Below, piece by piece: positions 12,279 through 22,319 of a DNA stretch of 64,000 nt. Origin of the DNA: Hymenopus coronatus (Eukaryota; Arthropoda; Insecta; Mantodea; Hymenopodidae); assembly GCA_030762935.1 (NCBI GenBank), contig CM060900.1, positions 369,969,132-370,033,131 on the forward strand, given 5' to 3'. Each line of letters begins with the position of its first letter. Positions within the stretch are counted from its first letter, which is position 1. The notes under the pieces are model-generated. The model saw only the letters and a list, made by a program, of their open reading frames with translations, was not told where the DNA came from and made no database searches. A program made the translations under genes and the position numbers.

Positions 12279-12700
12279 TTAACAAATCGGACAGCTCACG
12301 AGGTCCTTTAACAGCTGGTCTACCAGATGTGCCAACGGGGCCACTACATCATCCTTCAGGGTAACCCTCTGGACTCCAGGATGACTGTCAGAACTCCGGA
12401 GCACCACCACATCTTCACTAAGACGTAGGATCCGACTGCCAAATTTGACCATAGCTTTGCGGCTCCTGAGGGCATCCAATCCCAATATCACCTGCTCAGC
12501 CACCCTTGCGACGAACACCCAAGACTTATGGCACTCTGCCCCAGGGTCAACTCCAGCAAGACCTCTTTCTCCACTGGCAAGCTTTTACCCAATGCTCTCA
12601 CTATTTCATAGGGCTGACTCAGTTCTCTTGTTGGCAAGCCCTCTGCGACATCTGGTTGGATTATGGACACGGCTGTACTGGTGTCTACCTACTAATATCA
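12279..12700 (-). pseudogene. Gypsy aspartic protease remnant
   Basis: Two overlapping minus-strand frames give PTRELSQPYEIVRALGKSL and then EQVILGLDALRSRKAMVKFG. The second resembles the end of retropepsins, where ILGxDxL is followed by a strand containing D/K-F. The frame breaks near 12500, and no intact D-(T/S)-G active site was found. Confidence 0.5.
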
Positions 12701-13081
12701 TGCGCTGCTTCCCTCGTATCCAGCCATCTGCAATGAGGCTGTCTTACATACCTCTATGGACACAGCATCAAGTGAGGAGACTGCGATGATGACTCAGGTG
12801 TGCCCCTCGCCACGTTGGGTCTTCTTTATGTACCACCTGCCAGACAGCTTGATTACAAATAGTGTTGCACTAGGTGTCCTGGGCAACTGCATCCTCAAGA
12901 GACACAGTCTGATGCTCATCGTCCTGGTTGTTTAAGTCCTTCACCAAGCCACATCCCCAGCAAATACCATTTGAAGGTCACTGTCGTTGGGTTGTTCCCT
13001 TTCTACATAGCACCAAGTGCTCCTGATCTTCTCGGTTACCCCAACCACCGGATGTTCCCTTCTCATACCCACGCTTCCCTA

Positions 13082-13954
13082 TTAATGCACAGGCAGCGGC
13101 TGATCGACTTCTAGTTGTGGACAGTTTCGTATTAGGTGTCCCAACTGGCCATACCCCCAACAAATAAGATCTTCACTGATGTCTCTGGGCTGAGTCGTCT
13201 CTGCCTCATTATAGAATCGAATATTCCTTATCTTCCGAGTGAGGACTTCTGTGGTCTTGACTGCCTCCATTAGCGATTCGTAGATCATCGTATAGTCGCC
13301 AAACATCAGGCGCCGTCGTATCTTGGCATCACACATCCTATCGACGAATTAGCAGGCAGCTTCCTGGGACACGTAGCTAGGTGGAAGATTCATAAGGGCT
13401 TTGTTCGTCACCTATTCGATGGCTAGGGCAAACTTCTGCATTGTCTCACTTGGCTGTTGCAGCCTCACCTTAAGCTGACTGTGGTTGGCTGCAGCCAAGT
13501 GATGGCTCCCAAAGTGGATCTCGAGAATCTCCCCGGAGTTTGCAGGATCGCATGCAGTACTTCTGCTACCCGTCCCTGGAGGCTTGCTACTTCTTCTTTT
13601 AACAATTGGTTGTGGGTGGCGACGGCAGCAAACTGTCTGCAGAACACTTCAAAAGTTGACATCCCATCGTACTTGACGCGTTGAGATGTTGTTTCATGTC
13701 CTGTCATCATGATCTTTAAATCCATAAGCCTCCCGTCAAGCATCCTTACACCATGGCATTCCCTTCCCTGGTGCAACCCTCGGCTTTCCTTCCAAAACAT
13801 CAAGGCACTCCTCGAGATCTTCCAAGGCATCAATGCATTGGTCAAGTTCTTTAATTCTTTCCCCGAGCTCTTTCATGTTTTTCTCCATGCCAAACTTTCG
13901 TTCGTCCATCTTGGTTGTTAATTCTGTCTTTGTGTTCTCCATTGGACAATTCAC
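13082..13954 (-). pseudogene. Gypsy gag remnant with CCHC-like knuckle
   Basis: The minus strand begins with a coiled-coil-rich segment (13736-13954), continues with VKYDGMSTFEVFCRQF and HNQ followed by LQGRVAEVLHAI (13465-13700), and ends with CWGYGQLGHLIRNC (13160-13210). The last is a CCHC zinc knuckle whose second cysteine is tyrosine. Gag of this type coats the RNA in cytoplasmic particles. Frame changes divide it into at least three pieces. Confidence 0.65.
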
Positions 13955-14138
13955 AGTTATTTAATTTCTCATCTTCTCCATCCCAGATTCAATCTTCTCC
14001 ATTTTTTCCATTCTGCAATTCATTTTCTCATCAATCTCTCCTAGTTCGGATTCCATCTTCTCCATTCCAGTTTTCATTTGCTTCATTTTAGCCAAAAAAC
14101 TTTTCATCTCGGTGTAAAAAGCCTATTCCTGACAGCAG

Positions 14139-14515
14139 TGTAACAAATGTCTTTATTGACTCAAAAATTGTTTACAAATAAAGAGCTAAGTTCAATGCTG
14201 CAAATAGTTCACTAGACATTTTGATGAATAGACATGGCTCACGCACCACTATGTGCTAACACTCCAATCATTCATAACTTGGTACAATTCACCACACTGC
14301 ACTGCAATTCTTCTTCATTTTATAGCTAGAAAATAATGTCACAGAAGCTTCTGGAAGCCAAGAAGAATTGAAAGTCACATTCCCAAAGGTTTTGATTACC
14401 ATCATGTCACTCTTCCTGTTGTTCACACATCCAACTGCAATGTCTCACATTCCAGCTCCACCGCCACATACCAGAGTGAATGTGAGAGAAGTCACATGCA
14501 GATGGCATTGTCACA
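14139..14515 (-). repeat. 5' LTR of Gypsy element
   Basis: About 377 bp, clearly related to the LTR at 11595-12010 but shorter and diverged. The same terminal words, TATA-like box and AATAAA signal are present. The divergence between the two LTRs implies an old insertion. Confidence 0.75.
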
Positions 14516-14639
14516 CTATTTTTTTTAGCTTAATGTTCTTTAACCTGGTTGGTCGTATTAGACGACGAATGAAAGTGGTGAAATGATACTCAGATGATCT
14601 CGGGGTCCATGGAGCTTAAAGTTCAACATTCATTCTCTC

Positions 14640-14795
14640 AGGAGAAGGGGGGGAAAAAACAATAAAAAAAAAAAAAAAACAAAAAAGGCCTTACCCGGGT
14701 AACTCAGCCTAAGCGAGATTCAAACTCACGACCTGTTGAATGTGAGGCAGACATACTACCACCACACTACCCTGGCAGGCTGTCACACTATTGTT
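14640..14795 (-). repeat. tRNA-derived SINE
   Basis: The minus strand contains TAGTGTGGTGGTAGTATG (box A) and GTGAGTTTGAATCTCGC (box B) about 35 bp apart. These are followed by a T-rich body and a long T run, seen as A runs on the plus strand at 14652-14690. The spacing matches a Pol III internal promoter. The body is not shared with the other tRNA-like repeats in the window. Confidence 0.65.
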
Positions 14796-14879
14796 TATTT
14801 TTTTTAATTTTTTTGGTCTTTTCAAAGAGGTACATAATTTGCCCAGCACTAATATGCTTAGTTTATATTTTTGATGTCA

Positions 14880-15440
14880 AGATGATAAAGCCTCCAGGAT
14901 CAATTACTTTCAAAGGATTGAATGAAATCTAAGTAGCGTTCAATATTAAATAGTAATTGTTTGTCAAGAAACATGCATAGAATTATCTTAATAAACTAGT
15001 TAGATTTGTTGAAAACATTTATTTAATGTGCGCTTTGAAACATAGAAACTAAACTATGATTTTTTGTGGTTGAATAAAAGAAAACTAATATTGCTAGGAT
15101 TCAAACAGCAGTATCTCAGTTCTGCCTATGTACATAGTATGTCATCTTAACCACTTCAGCTATTGTGGTCCTAGTAATACCATTAAACTAGTTTTATGTA
15201 GTTACTTGTTTTACTATGAAGATGGTTGTTTATTTTATATTTCATTTGAAGTTCATCAACACATTTATGATATTGTTTTGTAAATTTTGACTATAATTTT
15301 AATGAGTATGTATAAAACACGTCAATGTGTGATACACTACATTTTAGAAACTACTTTGAGGGGTATAGAGAAGGTACCCCTTCAGGTGTTTAATGTAATG
15401 TAATTGTTATTGAAACATTCTCTGTTGTAGCTAAATGTGC
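14880..15440 (-). repeat. dispersed repeat family B, copy 1
   Basis: The minus strand aligns by eye along most of its length with 24715-25640 (plus). Shared words are CTGAAGGGGTAC, CACATTGAC, AATAGCTGAAGTGGTTAAGA and TAGTTTCTATGTTTCAAAG. A tRNA-like head (box A near AGCTGAAGTGGTTAAGA, box B near GTTTGAATCCTAG) sits in the middle, so a SINE may be embedded in, or part of, a longer non-autonomous element. Confidence 0.6.
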
Positions 15441-16100
15441 ATGCATGTGTGTCGATGTTCTTGGATTATCAGTGTTAGGGGTAAAAAGTGTGCTACCAAT
15501 ACAGTGCTCTTGTACAGCCAAGGTTTCCCTATGAGTGCTATATGAATGTTGTCTGCCATCTTTTTGCTTAAAATAGCTTTGATTGCAAATTAACCACTAC
15601 TATTTTCATAGCAAGGCTACTCACAGTGCTTGCATTTTACCAGTACAAGTAGAGACTCTGATTGCTCCAGTTCTCCTGGTTTTTCTGATCCTCCTTTTTA
15701 TTCTTCTACTATCTGTTCATGCTTGATACAGCTTTGCCCCATCTCTTTTATGATTATAGGTTTCCCTCAACTGGAGGTTTCCTATCACTTCTTTTCAGTT
15801 GTGTTTCCAAAACATAGGTCACCCAGCACAGAGCCCCAATTATGCTGTGAAGGCTTAATACTACAGGGTGTTGTCTCTGGAGCCCTATAGAGATTGTTCT
15901 TTACACTTTTCACTACTTCAGTGCCACTCATCTATCAGCACGGTGCATTTCCACCTTGTATTAGGTAGACGAGAGTCCATACACAGAAAATGGTCCTCTA
16001 ATTGGGAGCCCTTGGTTTGAATTTTGAGATAGCAAGTCACCTTTTTGTCCCCTGAAGCTTCCCTGGTATGAGTAACTCTACTGGTAATAACACCTCCAGT
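15440..16100. other. no feature seen
   Basis: No coding similarity or repeat was recognised; frames here lack motifs. Confidence 0.35.
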
Positions 16101-16104
16101 ACAG

Positions 16105-16300
16105 CCCATAGGTTCTCAGGTACACTGTAGCTCCCCCACATTAAATTCCTCAACTGACTCGTATGTTTCCCAGTAAAGGTGATCTCAAATTATTTTGAGA
16201 TGATATACCCCAATGGTAACTATCAATGCTGTAAGTACTTTACGTCCCGGGCTTCATAGTTTAGCAAATATTAGGTCAATTGGTATCAACAATAGTAACA
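16105..16300 (-). repeat. dispersed repeat family C, truncated copy
   Basis: The minus strand matches 26280-26460 and 53570-53690, including the near-palindrome ATCTCAAAATAATTTGAGAT and GGGAAACATACGAGTCAGTT. The tRNA-like head found in the other copies is missing here. Confidence 0.6.
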
Positions 16301-16422
16301 ATTTTAGTTGTTTTTTTTCCATTATTTACATATTATTACTCAGTTGAACTTAAATAACTGCCTTGTGCATCTTATATCACATAAAATAGCAAATTATGAA
16401 TTACAATTGATTAACCAAAGAA

Positions 16423-16437
16423 GAATATGAGAGAAGA
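16423..16437. repeat. target-site duplication, left side
   Basis: GAATATGAGAGAAGA, identical to 22304-22318. It adjoins the 3' end of the LINE on the minus strand. Confidence 0.85.
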
Positions 16438-16684
16438 TGATGATAATGGTGTTTAAGGGCGCTCAACTGCCGAGGTCATAAGCGCCCTTGCGATTAAAAC
16501 TTGGCAATAGGCAGTAAGAAAATACCAAAAAAAAAAAAAAGGAAAAAAACACAAGTAAAAGAGCTAACACAGTTGAATCGGAAGTAACAGAATGGTCCAG
16601 CCCTCTAAACAGAGCTGGATATAAAACTCCATCTAAAATCAACACATTAAAATTAAAAGAGTTTAAAAAAAAACTGCTATCACA
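16438..16684 (-). other. 3' untranslated end of the I-type LINE
   Basis: The minus strand ends with GGGCGCTTATGACC, then GAGCGCCC, which can form a GC-rich hairpin, followed by ATTATCATCATCTTC at the terminus. A 3' hairpin near short tandem repeats is the usual recognition region for the element's own reverse transcriptase. An A-rich stretch on the plus strand at 16527-16552 is a T run in this UTR. Confidence 0.7.
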
Positions 16685-19600
16685 CTAAAACGTCAAGGTA
16701 AAAGAAAGTTTTGCTAAAAATTTAAAAACCCTGTCCACTGCTCTTGGGTCATCTGCCAGGACCTCAGCAAGAGAGGCCGGCATGCCCATAGATGACCGAA
16801 TGTGTGCCAGGTGACCACACTCCAGCAACACATGACGAACTGTCTGTGCCTCCCCACAGAGCGCACAGACAGGAGCAGGTTCACGTTTAAAAAGGTAACT
16901 GTGAGTAAAAATACAGTGGCCAATTCTTAGCCGAGCTAGTACTACCTCCTCCCGGCGGAATAAACGAGAGGAGGTTACCCAGTTGACAGGGAGGTCCTTC
17001 ACCTCTCGCAGCTTATTACCACGGAGAGCCGACCACTCCGCATGCCAAGTCGAAAAAACGGCTCTCCGTACAGCCACTCTAAAATCTTCTGCTGTTGAAT
17101 GGGTAATCGTAACACTGGGCGCTGTGACTGCCGATTTCGCTGCCAAATCCGCCGTGTCATTCCCTGGCAAGCCAACGTGTCCAGGAATCCATGCGCACTC
17201 CACATTAAAACCAGAAGCGTGCAAAATGTGGAGGACGTCCTGGATTCGCTGCACCAAAGGATGGTAATTGTACAGCTCACGAATGCTCTGAAGGGCACTA
17301 AGGGAATCACTAAGAATAAGGCAGTCACCTAATTTTCGACGTCGAATATACAGAAGGGCTTGATAAATAGCATATAGCTCGGCAGAATATATAGATGTGC
17401 AACTAGGCAAACCGTAAGTAGAAGTTGCGGTGCCAGTGACAAAGGCACATCCAACACCGTCGGGGCTCTTACTACCATCGGTGTAAATACAAATACGGCC
17501 ACTGTATTTGGATAAAAATTCTAAAAAACAACGACGAATACTATCAAGAGGCGTAACAGATTTCCCGTAGAGCGTCATCCCGAGATCGACATGGGAGGTA
17601 GCGCGTAACCAAGGGGGGTGTATACTCTCTCCCTTGGATAACAGCCGAGAAATGTCAACATGGTGCTGGCGTAGAAGCTCACGGAAACGAAAACCTGCTG
17701 GCCTGGGGCTCAGAGAGCGGAGGCAGTATCGCTCGTGCAGCTCAGGGGAGAAAAACGCGTGATAAGTTGGATGCCCAGGCATACACTTCAGCCCACAGCC
17801 ATAATTAGCAAGCAGGACATCACGCCGACAACGCAGAGGAGGTTCTCCCGATTCGGCGTAGAGGCTAACAACTGGGCTCGTTGGAAAAGCTCCAACGGCC
17901 ACACGGATGCCCTGGTTATGGACTGTGTCTAACCTTCTGAGCACTGAAGGTCGAGCTGAAGAATACACAATGCTGCCATAGTCCAACTTCGAACGAATCA
18001 CAGCACGATAAAGACGGAGCAGTGCCGTCCGATCCGCACCCCAAGATTTGCCACTTAGTATCCGTAAAAGATTTAGAGAACGGTCACATCGTGCTCTAAG
18101 CTGTGCTATTTGTGGTGCCCAACAAAGTTTCCGATCGAAGATCAAACCAAGGAATCTCGCCTCGTCTGCGAAAGGAAGTAAATCTGGCCCGAGTCGAAGA
18201 GACGGCGGCATTTGCCACTTACGGCGCCAGAAGTTAACGCAGACTGTCTTCTCAGCGGAGAAACGAAAACCGTGTTTCGAGCTCCAAGCATAGAGATTGT
18301 CCAAACACCGCTGGAGGCGGCGTTCCAAAAACGGTGTACGCTGAGAAGTACAGAAGATGGCAAAGTCGTCCACGAATAAACAGGAAGAGACACCTTGAGG
18401 CACACATAGTGATATGGAATTTATCGCAATAGCAAATAGAGTCACGCCGAGTACCGAGCCCTGCGGCACTCCGTTCTCTTGAATAAAATGGTTAGAAAAA
18501 ACCGAGCCCACCCTCACTCGAAAAACGCGGTCCCGCATAAACTCCTGAATGACCAACGGTAGGCGTCCACGTATGTTCCAGTTGTGCAAAGAACGCAATA
18601 TTCCCGCCCGCCAACACGTGTCGTAGGCCTTCTCGAGGTCAAAAAATATCCCAACTGTGGGGCTGTTCTTAAGAAACCCGTCCATAATCTGAGTTGACAG
18701 AGAGACAAGGTGGTCAGCAGTTGAACGTCGTCGTCGAAAGCCACACTGGATGTTCGTCAGAAGATTGTGGGATTCCAGCCACCACACCAACCGTCCATTG
18801 ATCATGCGTTCCATCACCTTGCACACGCAACTGGTGAGGGAAATAGGACGGTAACTGGAAGGAAGATGGCGGTCCTTTCCAGGTTTAAGAATGGGTATGA
18901 TGGTGGCCTCCCGCCACTTGTCTGGAAAAATGCCATCAACCCAGACACGATTATAGACCTCGAGTAGGAAATCTTTGCCATCAGGAGAGAGATGTTGCAA
19001 CATTTGGACGTGGATACCATCTGGACCTGGTGCTGAGTGTCGTGAAGAGGAGAGTGCATTGTCTAGCTCTGCCAGGGTGAAAAGGCGATTATAATCCTCA
19101 AGGTTGCCAGAAACAAACGAGAATTCTTGAGATTCCACCTGATTCTTAACTGTAAGAAACTCAGGGGAATAATTGCCTGAGCTAGACACCTGAGAGAAAG
19201 CACTGCCTAAAGTATTCGCCACGTCAAATGTATCAACAACAGCTCCGGTAGGTGTTTTGAGACCGGCGATTGGCATATGGTTCGGTTTCCCAGCCACACG
19301 TCTTAACTTATCCCATACGACAGAGGAAGGTGTATGTCGATTAAAGGAACCCACGAATTTATTCCATGACATCTTTTTGCTATCCTTAATAACCCGCCTA
19401 GAATGTGCACGCATCCGTTTATAGTGTATCAGGTTATCCAGTGTAGGAAAACGCTGGAAAACCCGTAGAGCTCGTCTGCGAGCGCGAATAGCATCCCGAC
19501 AGTCATCGGTCCACCAAGGTACCGGAAATCGACGGCTGTAGCCAGTCGAACGCGGAATGGATTGCTCAGCAGCAGAAAGAATGGTCCCTGTGAGATGTTC

Positions 19601-20371
19601 GACCAAGTGGTTCACAGAGTCGTGCTCTTCGTAGCTAAATTCAGCCAAGTGGGAGTACAGTTCCCAGCTGGCGTGGTCTAGGCGCCAACTAGGTAAACGG
19701 GTGGAACATACAACGGGTGTCAATACACTAATACAAGGAAAGTGGTCACTAGAATGTAAATCCGAGATGATATTCCAGCATAAGGTGACTGCCAGCTGAG
19801 GGGAACAAATTGCAATGTCAATGTGTGAAAAACTATGAAATGCGTCAGAAAGAAAGGTGGGCTCTCCGGTGTTCAAGAGAGCAAGATTCTGACTATCCAA
19901 GAAGTCTTTAAGTAGCGTACCTCTCGCACAAGCCCGAGGAGAGCCCCAAAGAGGGTGATGGGCATTCACATCGCCTACCAATAAAAAGGGTGGTGGCAAC
20001 TGCGAAATGAGGTGTTCTAAGTCGCTGTGCGAGAGGTCCGCAGATGGAGGCAAATAGATACTGCAAATGGTGAATGAAGCGGAGGGTAGCTTAATGCTTA
20101 CAGCAACGGACTGGATTGCAGATTGTATGGGTACGGAGTTGTCAAAAACATCATCTCGAATAAGCATCATAGTGCCCCCATGTGCCGGGACACCGTCCTC
20201 CGGGGATAAATCACATCGTACGGAGGAGTACTGCCTGATGGTAACGGTGTCCTGTGGGCGGAGCTTCGTCTCTTGTAAGCATACAGCCAAGGGTTCATGT
20301 TGGTGCAGCAACAAGTCAAGCTCTGGTCGATGTGGTCGAATTCCGCGTATGTTCCAATGGAGGATAGCCAT
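16685..20371 (-). CDS. LINE ORF2: endonuclease, reverse transcriptase, RNase H
   Basis: A 1228-residue polyprotein that nicks chromosomal DNA and copies the element RNA into the nick (target-primed reverse transcription). Residues 1-220 are an apurinic-type endonuclease with N7, E34, D134 in GDVNAHH and the SSDH block at 207-210. Residues about 480-760 are the reverse transcriptase: YRPISLTS, FFDLEKAYD (D578), GVPQGSVLG and FVDD (D668-D669). Residues about 958-1085 are RNase H with D965 in YTDGSK, E998, D1022, H1065 and D1075. A C-terminal CCHC cluster (C1169, C1172, H1180, C1185) follows. The start ATG lies 22 nt after the ORF1 stop and directly precedes the conserved HWNIRG, so translation probably depends on reinitiation. 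No internal stop or frameshift is seen. Many long frames on the opposite strand here are shadows. Confidence 0.95.
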   Translation of the reverse strand: MAILHWNIRGIRPHRPELDLLLHQHEPLAVCLQETKLRPQDTVTIRQYSSVRCDLSPEDGVPAHGGTMMLIRDDVFDNSVPIQSAIQSVAVSIKLPSASFTICSIYLPPSADLSHSDLEHLISQLPPPFLLVGDVNAHHPLWGSPRACARGTLLKDFLDSQNLALLNTGEPTFLSDAFHSFSHIDIAICSPQLAVTLCWNIISDLHSSDHFPCISVLTPVVCSTRLPSWRLDHASWELYSHLAEFSYEEHDSVNHLVEHLTGTILSAAEQSIPRSTGYSRRFPVPWWTDDCRDAIRARRRALRVFQRFPTLDNLIHYKRMRAHSRRVIKDSKKMSWNKFVGSFNRHTPSSVVWDKLRRVAGKPNHMPIAGLKTPTGAVVDTFDVANTLGSAFSQVSSSGNYSPEFLTVKNQVESQEFSFVSGNLEDYNRLFTLAELDNALSSSRHSAPGPDGIHVQMLQHLSPDGKDFLLEVYNRVWVDGIFPDKWREATIIPILKPGKDRHLPSSYRPISLTSCVCKVMERMINGRLVWWLESHNLLTNIQCGFRRRRSTADHLVSLSTQIMDGFLKNSPTVGIFFDLEKAYDTCWRAGILRSLHNWNIRGRLPLVIQEFMRDRVFRVRVGSVFSNHFIQENGVPQGSVLGVTLFAIAINSISLCVPQGVSSCLFVDDFAIFCTSQRTPFLERRLQRCLDNLYAWSSKHGFRFSAEKTVCVNFWRRKWQMPPSLRLGPDLLPFADEARFLGLIFDRKLCWAPQIAQLRARCDRSLNLLRILSGKSWGADRTALLRLYRAVIRSKLDYGSIVYSSARPSVLRRLDTVHNQGIRVAVGAFPTSPVVSLYAESGEPPLRCRRDVLLANYGCGLKCMPGHPTYHAFFSPELHERYCLRSLSPRPAGFRFRELLRQHHVDISRLLSKGESIHPPWLRATSHVDLGMTLYGKSVTPLDSIRRCFLEFLSKYSGRICIYTDGSKSPDGVGCAFVTGTATSTYGLPSCTSIYSAELYAIYQALLYIRRRKLGDCLILSDSLSALQSIRELYNYHPLVQRIQDVLHILHASGFNVECAWIPGHVGLPGNDTADLAAKSAVTAPSVTITHSTAEDFRVAVRRAVFSTWHAEWSALRGNKLREVKDLPVNWVTSSRLFRREEVVLARLRIGHCIFTHSYLFKREPAPVCALCGEAQTVRHVLLECGHLAHIRSSMGMPASLAEVLADDPRAVDRVFKFLAKLSFTLTF

Positions 20372-20393
20372 TGAGTATATTATGGGATAAGTT

Positions 20394-21845
20394 TCAAATC
20401 GAAAGACGCTTCTGCAGATTGGGATTAGCTGGTCGGTTCAATTTGTTCTTCTTAGGCGTTGGGCTAGTACTATTTTCAGGAGCACGATCCTGCCGTTTCC
20501 GCACTGTCCCTCTGGCAGTGGCGGCAGAATCCTCCTGGTCCATCTCCTCCACAAGGGAGGTCCCTTTTTCAAGAGCAATTTTCGGTCCGAGTGGTTCGAA
20601 CCGATTGGATGTGCTGATCGGCGAAGACGGCCGTCGCCGATTCACGCCCTCCTCCCCAGATGACCCTTCAGAGGAGGATGCACGTGTGGAGTTGCGTGTA
20701 CTTTTCTTACCCTTAGATGACTTGGTAATAGGTTGCACATTCTCTTTCAAGAAGTCTTGTCGTACATACTTGGTCTTAAACTGTTTTTCCGGGGCAGAAG
20801 ACGTCGTGAATTTACCAGCTTTAGTTCCCGAGGTCGAGGCTTTCGGTGACAAGTGTGCTGGACTATTCTGTAAGCTGGCGGATTTGGCAGATGTTGATAC
20901 CAACTTGGGTGTAGGTGCCGAAGGCTTTGGCAGCGCTTGGGCTAAAATAACCTTTTCCGCAATTGTAGCCCCGTTCATATCGCCGGTCTGTGTTGCGATT
21001 TCCCGACGCGGTACCGGTTTAGCTGCAACTGAGCTATAGGTACCGGACCTCGGGGCAGAGGGTTGGCGGAGTCGCAGGAGCTTCCGGGCTTCCAAGAAGG
21101 ACACCTTCTCTTTCACCCGTATCTCCTGGATCGCTCGTTCCTCTGCAAAACGGGGGCAGTCTCGGGAACTAGATGGGTGTTCCCCGTTACAGTTCACACA
21201 CGATGGAGCTGAAGCACAAGCCCCATCGTGGGAGATGTCACCGCAGTGGACGCAGGTGGACTTGCCGGTACACAACTCACTAGTGTGACCAAAACGTTGG
21301 CATTTAAAGCACCTCAGCGGATTGGGTATATAAGGCCTAACTTCGATGGCTTCATACCCTGCTCTAATCTTTTGAGGCAGATCAACCCGATCAAAAGTAA
21401 GAAACAGGGTACGAGTAGGCAGGAATTCACCGTTGATCTTACGTTGTACCCGATAAACAGCTGAGACACCCTGAGTCGCAAGATTTTCTTGGATCTCCTC
21501 AATGGACAAACCGTCCAACGCGCGGGTTGTTACTACACCGCGGGAGGAGTTCAGCGACTTGTGCACCTCGACCTTCACTGGATAGCTGGCTAACATGGTG
21601 GCTTTAAGTATCCTTGCAGCTTGCGAGGCGGGGTTGGCTTCGACAAGAAGTGTACCATTGCGAGCTCGAACGCAGGATTTAACAGGACCAGCAATGGCAT
21701 CGAGACCCTTTTGGATAGTAAAAGGGCTCACCGTAAGGAACTTCTTACCTTCCTCTGTCCTATGAATAACCAAGTAGCGAGGACCACATGACTCGACTAC
21801 TTCCTTTCCAACGTCTTTATTAAGGGGTTTTAATTTTGGTGCCAT
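20394..21845 (-). CDS. LINE ORF1: gag-like nucleic-acid-binding protein
   Basis: A 483-residue protein expected to bind the element RNA and form the ribonucleoprotein. An N-terminal domain (about 20-170) resembles the RRM-like fold of I- and Jockey-type ORF1 proteins. Three CCHC zinc knuckles follow: C179-C182-H187-C192, C198-C201-H206-C210 and C216-C219-H223-C230. The C-terminal half is rich in S, T, P and K and looks disordered. The ATG at 21845 is the first in frame after the leader, and the stop is 22 nt before ORF2, which is in a different frame. The reading frame is intact. An opposite-strand 222-codon frame at 20371-21039 is a shadow. Confidence 0.93.
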   Translation of the reverse strand: MAPKLKPLNKDVGKEVVESCGPRYLVIHRTEEGKKFLTVSPFTIQKGLDAIAGPVKSCVRARNGTLLVEANPASQAARILKATMLASYPVKVEVHKSLNSSRGVVTTRALDGLSIEEIQENLATQGVSAVYRVQRKINGEFLPTRTLFLTFDRVDLPQKIRAGYEAIEVRPYIPNPLRCFKCQRFGHTSELCTGKSTCVHCGDISHDGACASAPSCVNCNGEHPSSSRDCPRFAEERAIQEIRVKEKVSFLEARKLLRLRQPSAPRSGTYSSVAAKPVPRREIATQTGDMNGATIAEKVILAQALPKPSAPTPKLVSTSAKSASLQNSPAHLSPKASTSGTKAGKFTTSSAPEKQFKTKYVRQDFLKENVQPITKSSKGKKSTRNSTRASSSEGSSGEEGVNRRRPSSPISTSNRFEPLGPKIALEKGTSLVEEMDQEDSAATARGTVRKRQDRAPENSTSPTPKKNKLNRPANPNLQKRLSI

Positions 21846-22303
21846 AGAAAAAATGGTATAAATTCATCCCCCAGTGCTCCCCACCCACCACGGAGCCCAA
21901 CGAGGGGTCACCCCACTGGGGTGACAGGGCTACACAGGGGATATAGCGGGCTCGCCGTCCCACTCACCCTGGAGTTCGGTGTAATACCTAGTCCTGGCCG
22001 ATTGACTAGGGGTGGGTTAGTCCCTAGCCTCCCGTTTAGGCAAATCAGAAACCAAAGCGGTGTATTAGGCTGCGCACCCTCCCCAGTTACTGAAAGACAG
22101 AAGCCCAGGCTCAGGTACGCAACCCTCAACCAACCAGGATATTCCTTTTCACCGACACGGGTCTCCACGCACGGCCTACACGTGGGTGGGCATTTTGACC
22201 TACTGACTCCCTCACCACTCTGAGGTTGCCCACAGAGGGAGTCAAGGTGGCTCGGGACCCCGGGTGTGCCTAACTCGTACCTACCGTAGTAGGCCCCTGG
22301 GGG
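21846..22303 (-). promoter_or_regulatory. 5' leader of the I-type LINE, probable internal promoter
   Basis: About 460 bp from the 5' target duplication to the ORF1 ATG. It starts CCCCAGGGGCC on the minus strand, which is self-complementary, is GC-rich compared with the flanks, and has no TATA box. I-type elements carry a TATA-less internal Pol II promoter at their 5' end; that this one does is inferred from position. Its presence marks the copy as full-length rather than 5'-truncated. Confidence 0.6.
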
Positions 22304-22318
22304 GAATATGAGAGAAGA
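22304..22318. repeat. target-site duplication, right side
   Basis: GAATATGAGAGAAGA, identical to 16423-16437; joins the 5' end of the LINE to the original target sequence. Confidence 0.85.
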
Positions 22319-22319
22319 A

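Larger units (their letters stand above)
11595..14515 (-). mobile_element. Gypsy LTR retrotransposon, internally deleted
   Basis: Two related LTRs in the same orientation flank a 2.1-kb interior. Each LTR begins TGTGACA (minus strand) and ends TTGTTACA. CTAT lies immediately outside both ends (11591-11594 and 14516-14519), a 4-bp target duplication typical of Gypsy integrases. The interior, read on the minus strand, contains gag, a protease remnant and only the last part of integrase; reverse transcriptase, RNase H and most of integrase are missing. A fragment of a relative lies at 35540-36749. The element could not move by itself. Confidence 0.8.
16438..22303 (-). mobile_element. full-length I-type LINE retrotransposon
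   Basis: A complete 5.87-kb non-LTR retrotransposon, 5' to 3' on the minus strand: about 460-bp 5' leader, ORF1 (483 codons), 22-nt spacer, ORF2 (1228 codons) and about 250-bp 3' region. A perfect 15-bp target duplication flanks it. Both ORFs are free of stops and frameshifts and the catalytic residues of ORF2 are present. RNase H after the reverse transcriptase, a three-knuckle ORF1 and a 3' end with short ATC-type repeats in place of poly(A) place it in the I superfamily, perhaps the I or Nimb clade (inference). Its base composition is visibly less AT-rich than the sequence around it. Confidence 0.93.

Noticed and set aside
16983..20390. Several plus-strand frames of 60-107 codons across the I-type LINE
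   Set aside because: They lie opposite the intact ORF2, have no motif of their own and are shadows of its codon structure.
20371..21039. 222-codon plus-strand frame
   Set aside because: Antisense to ORF1 over its low-complexity C-terminal half; no recognisable domain.
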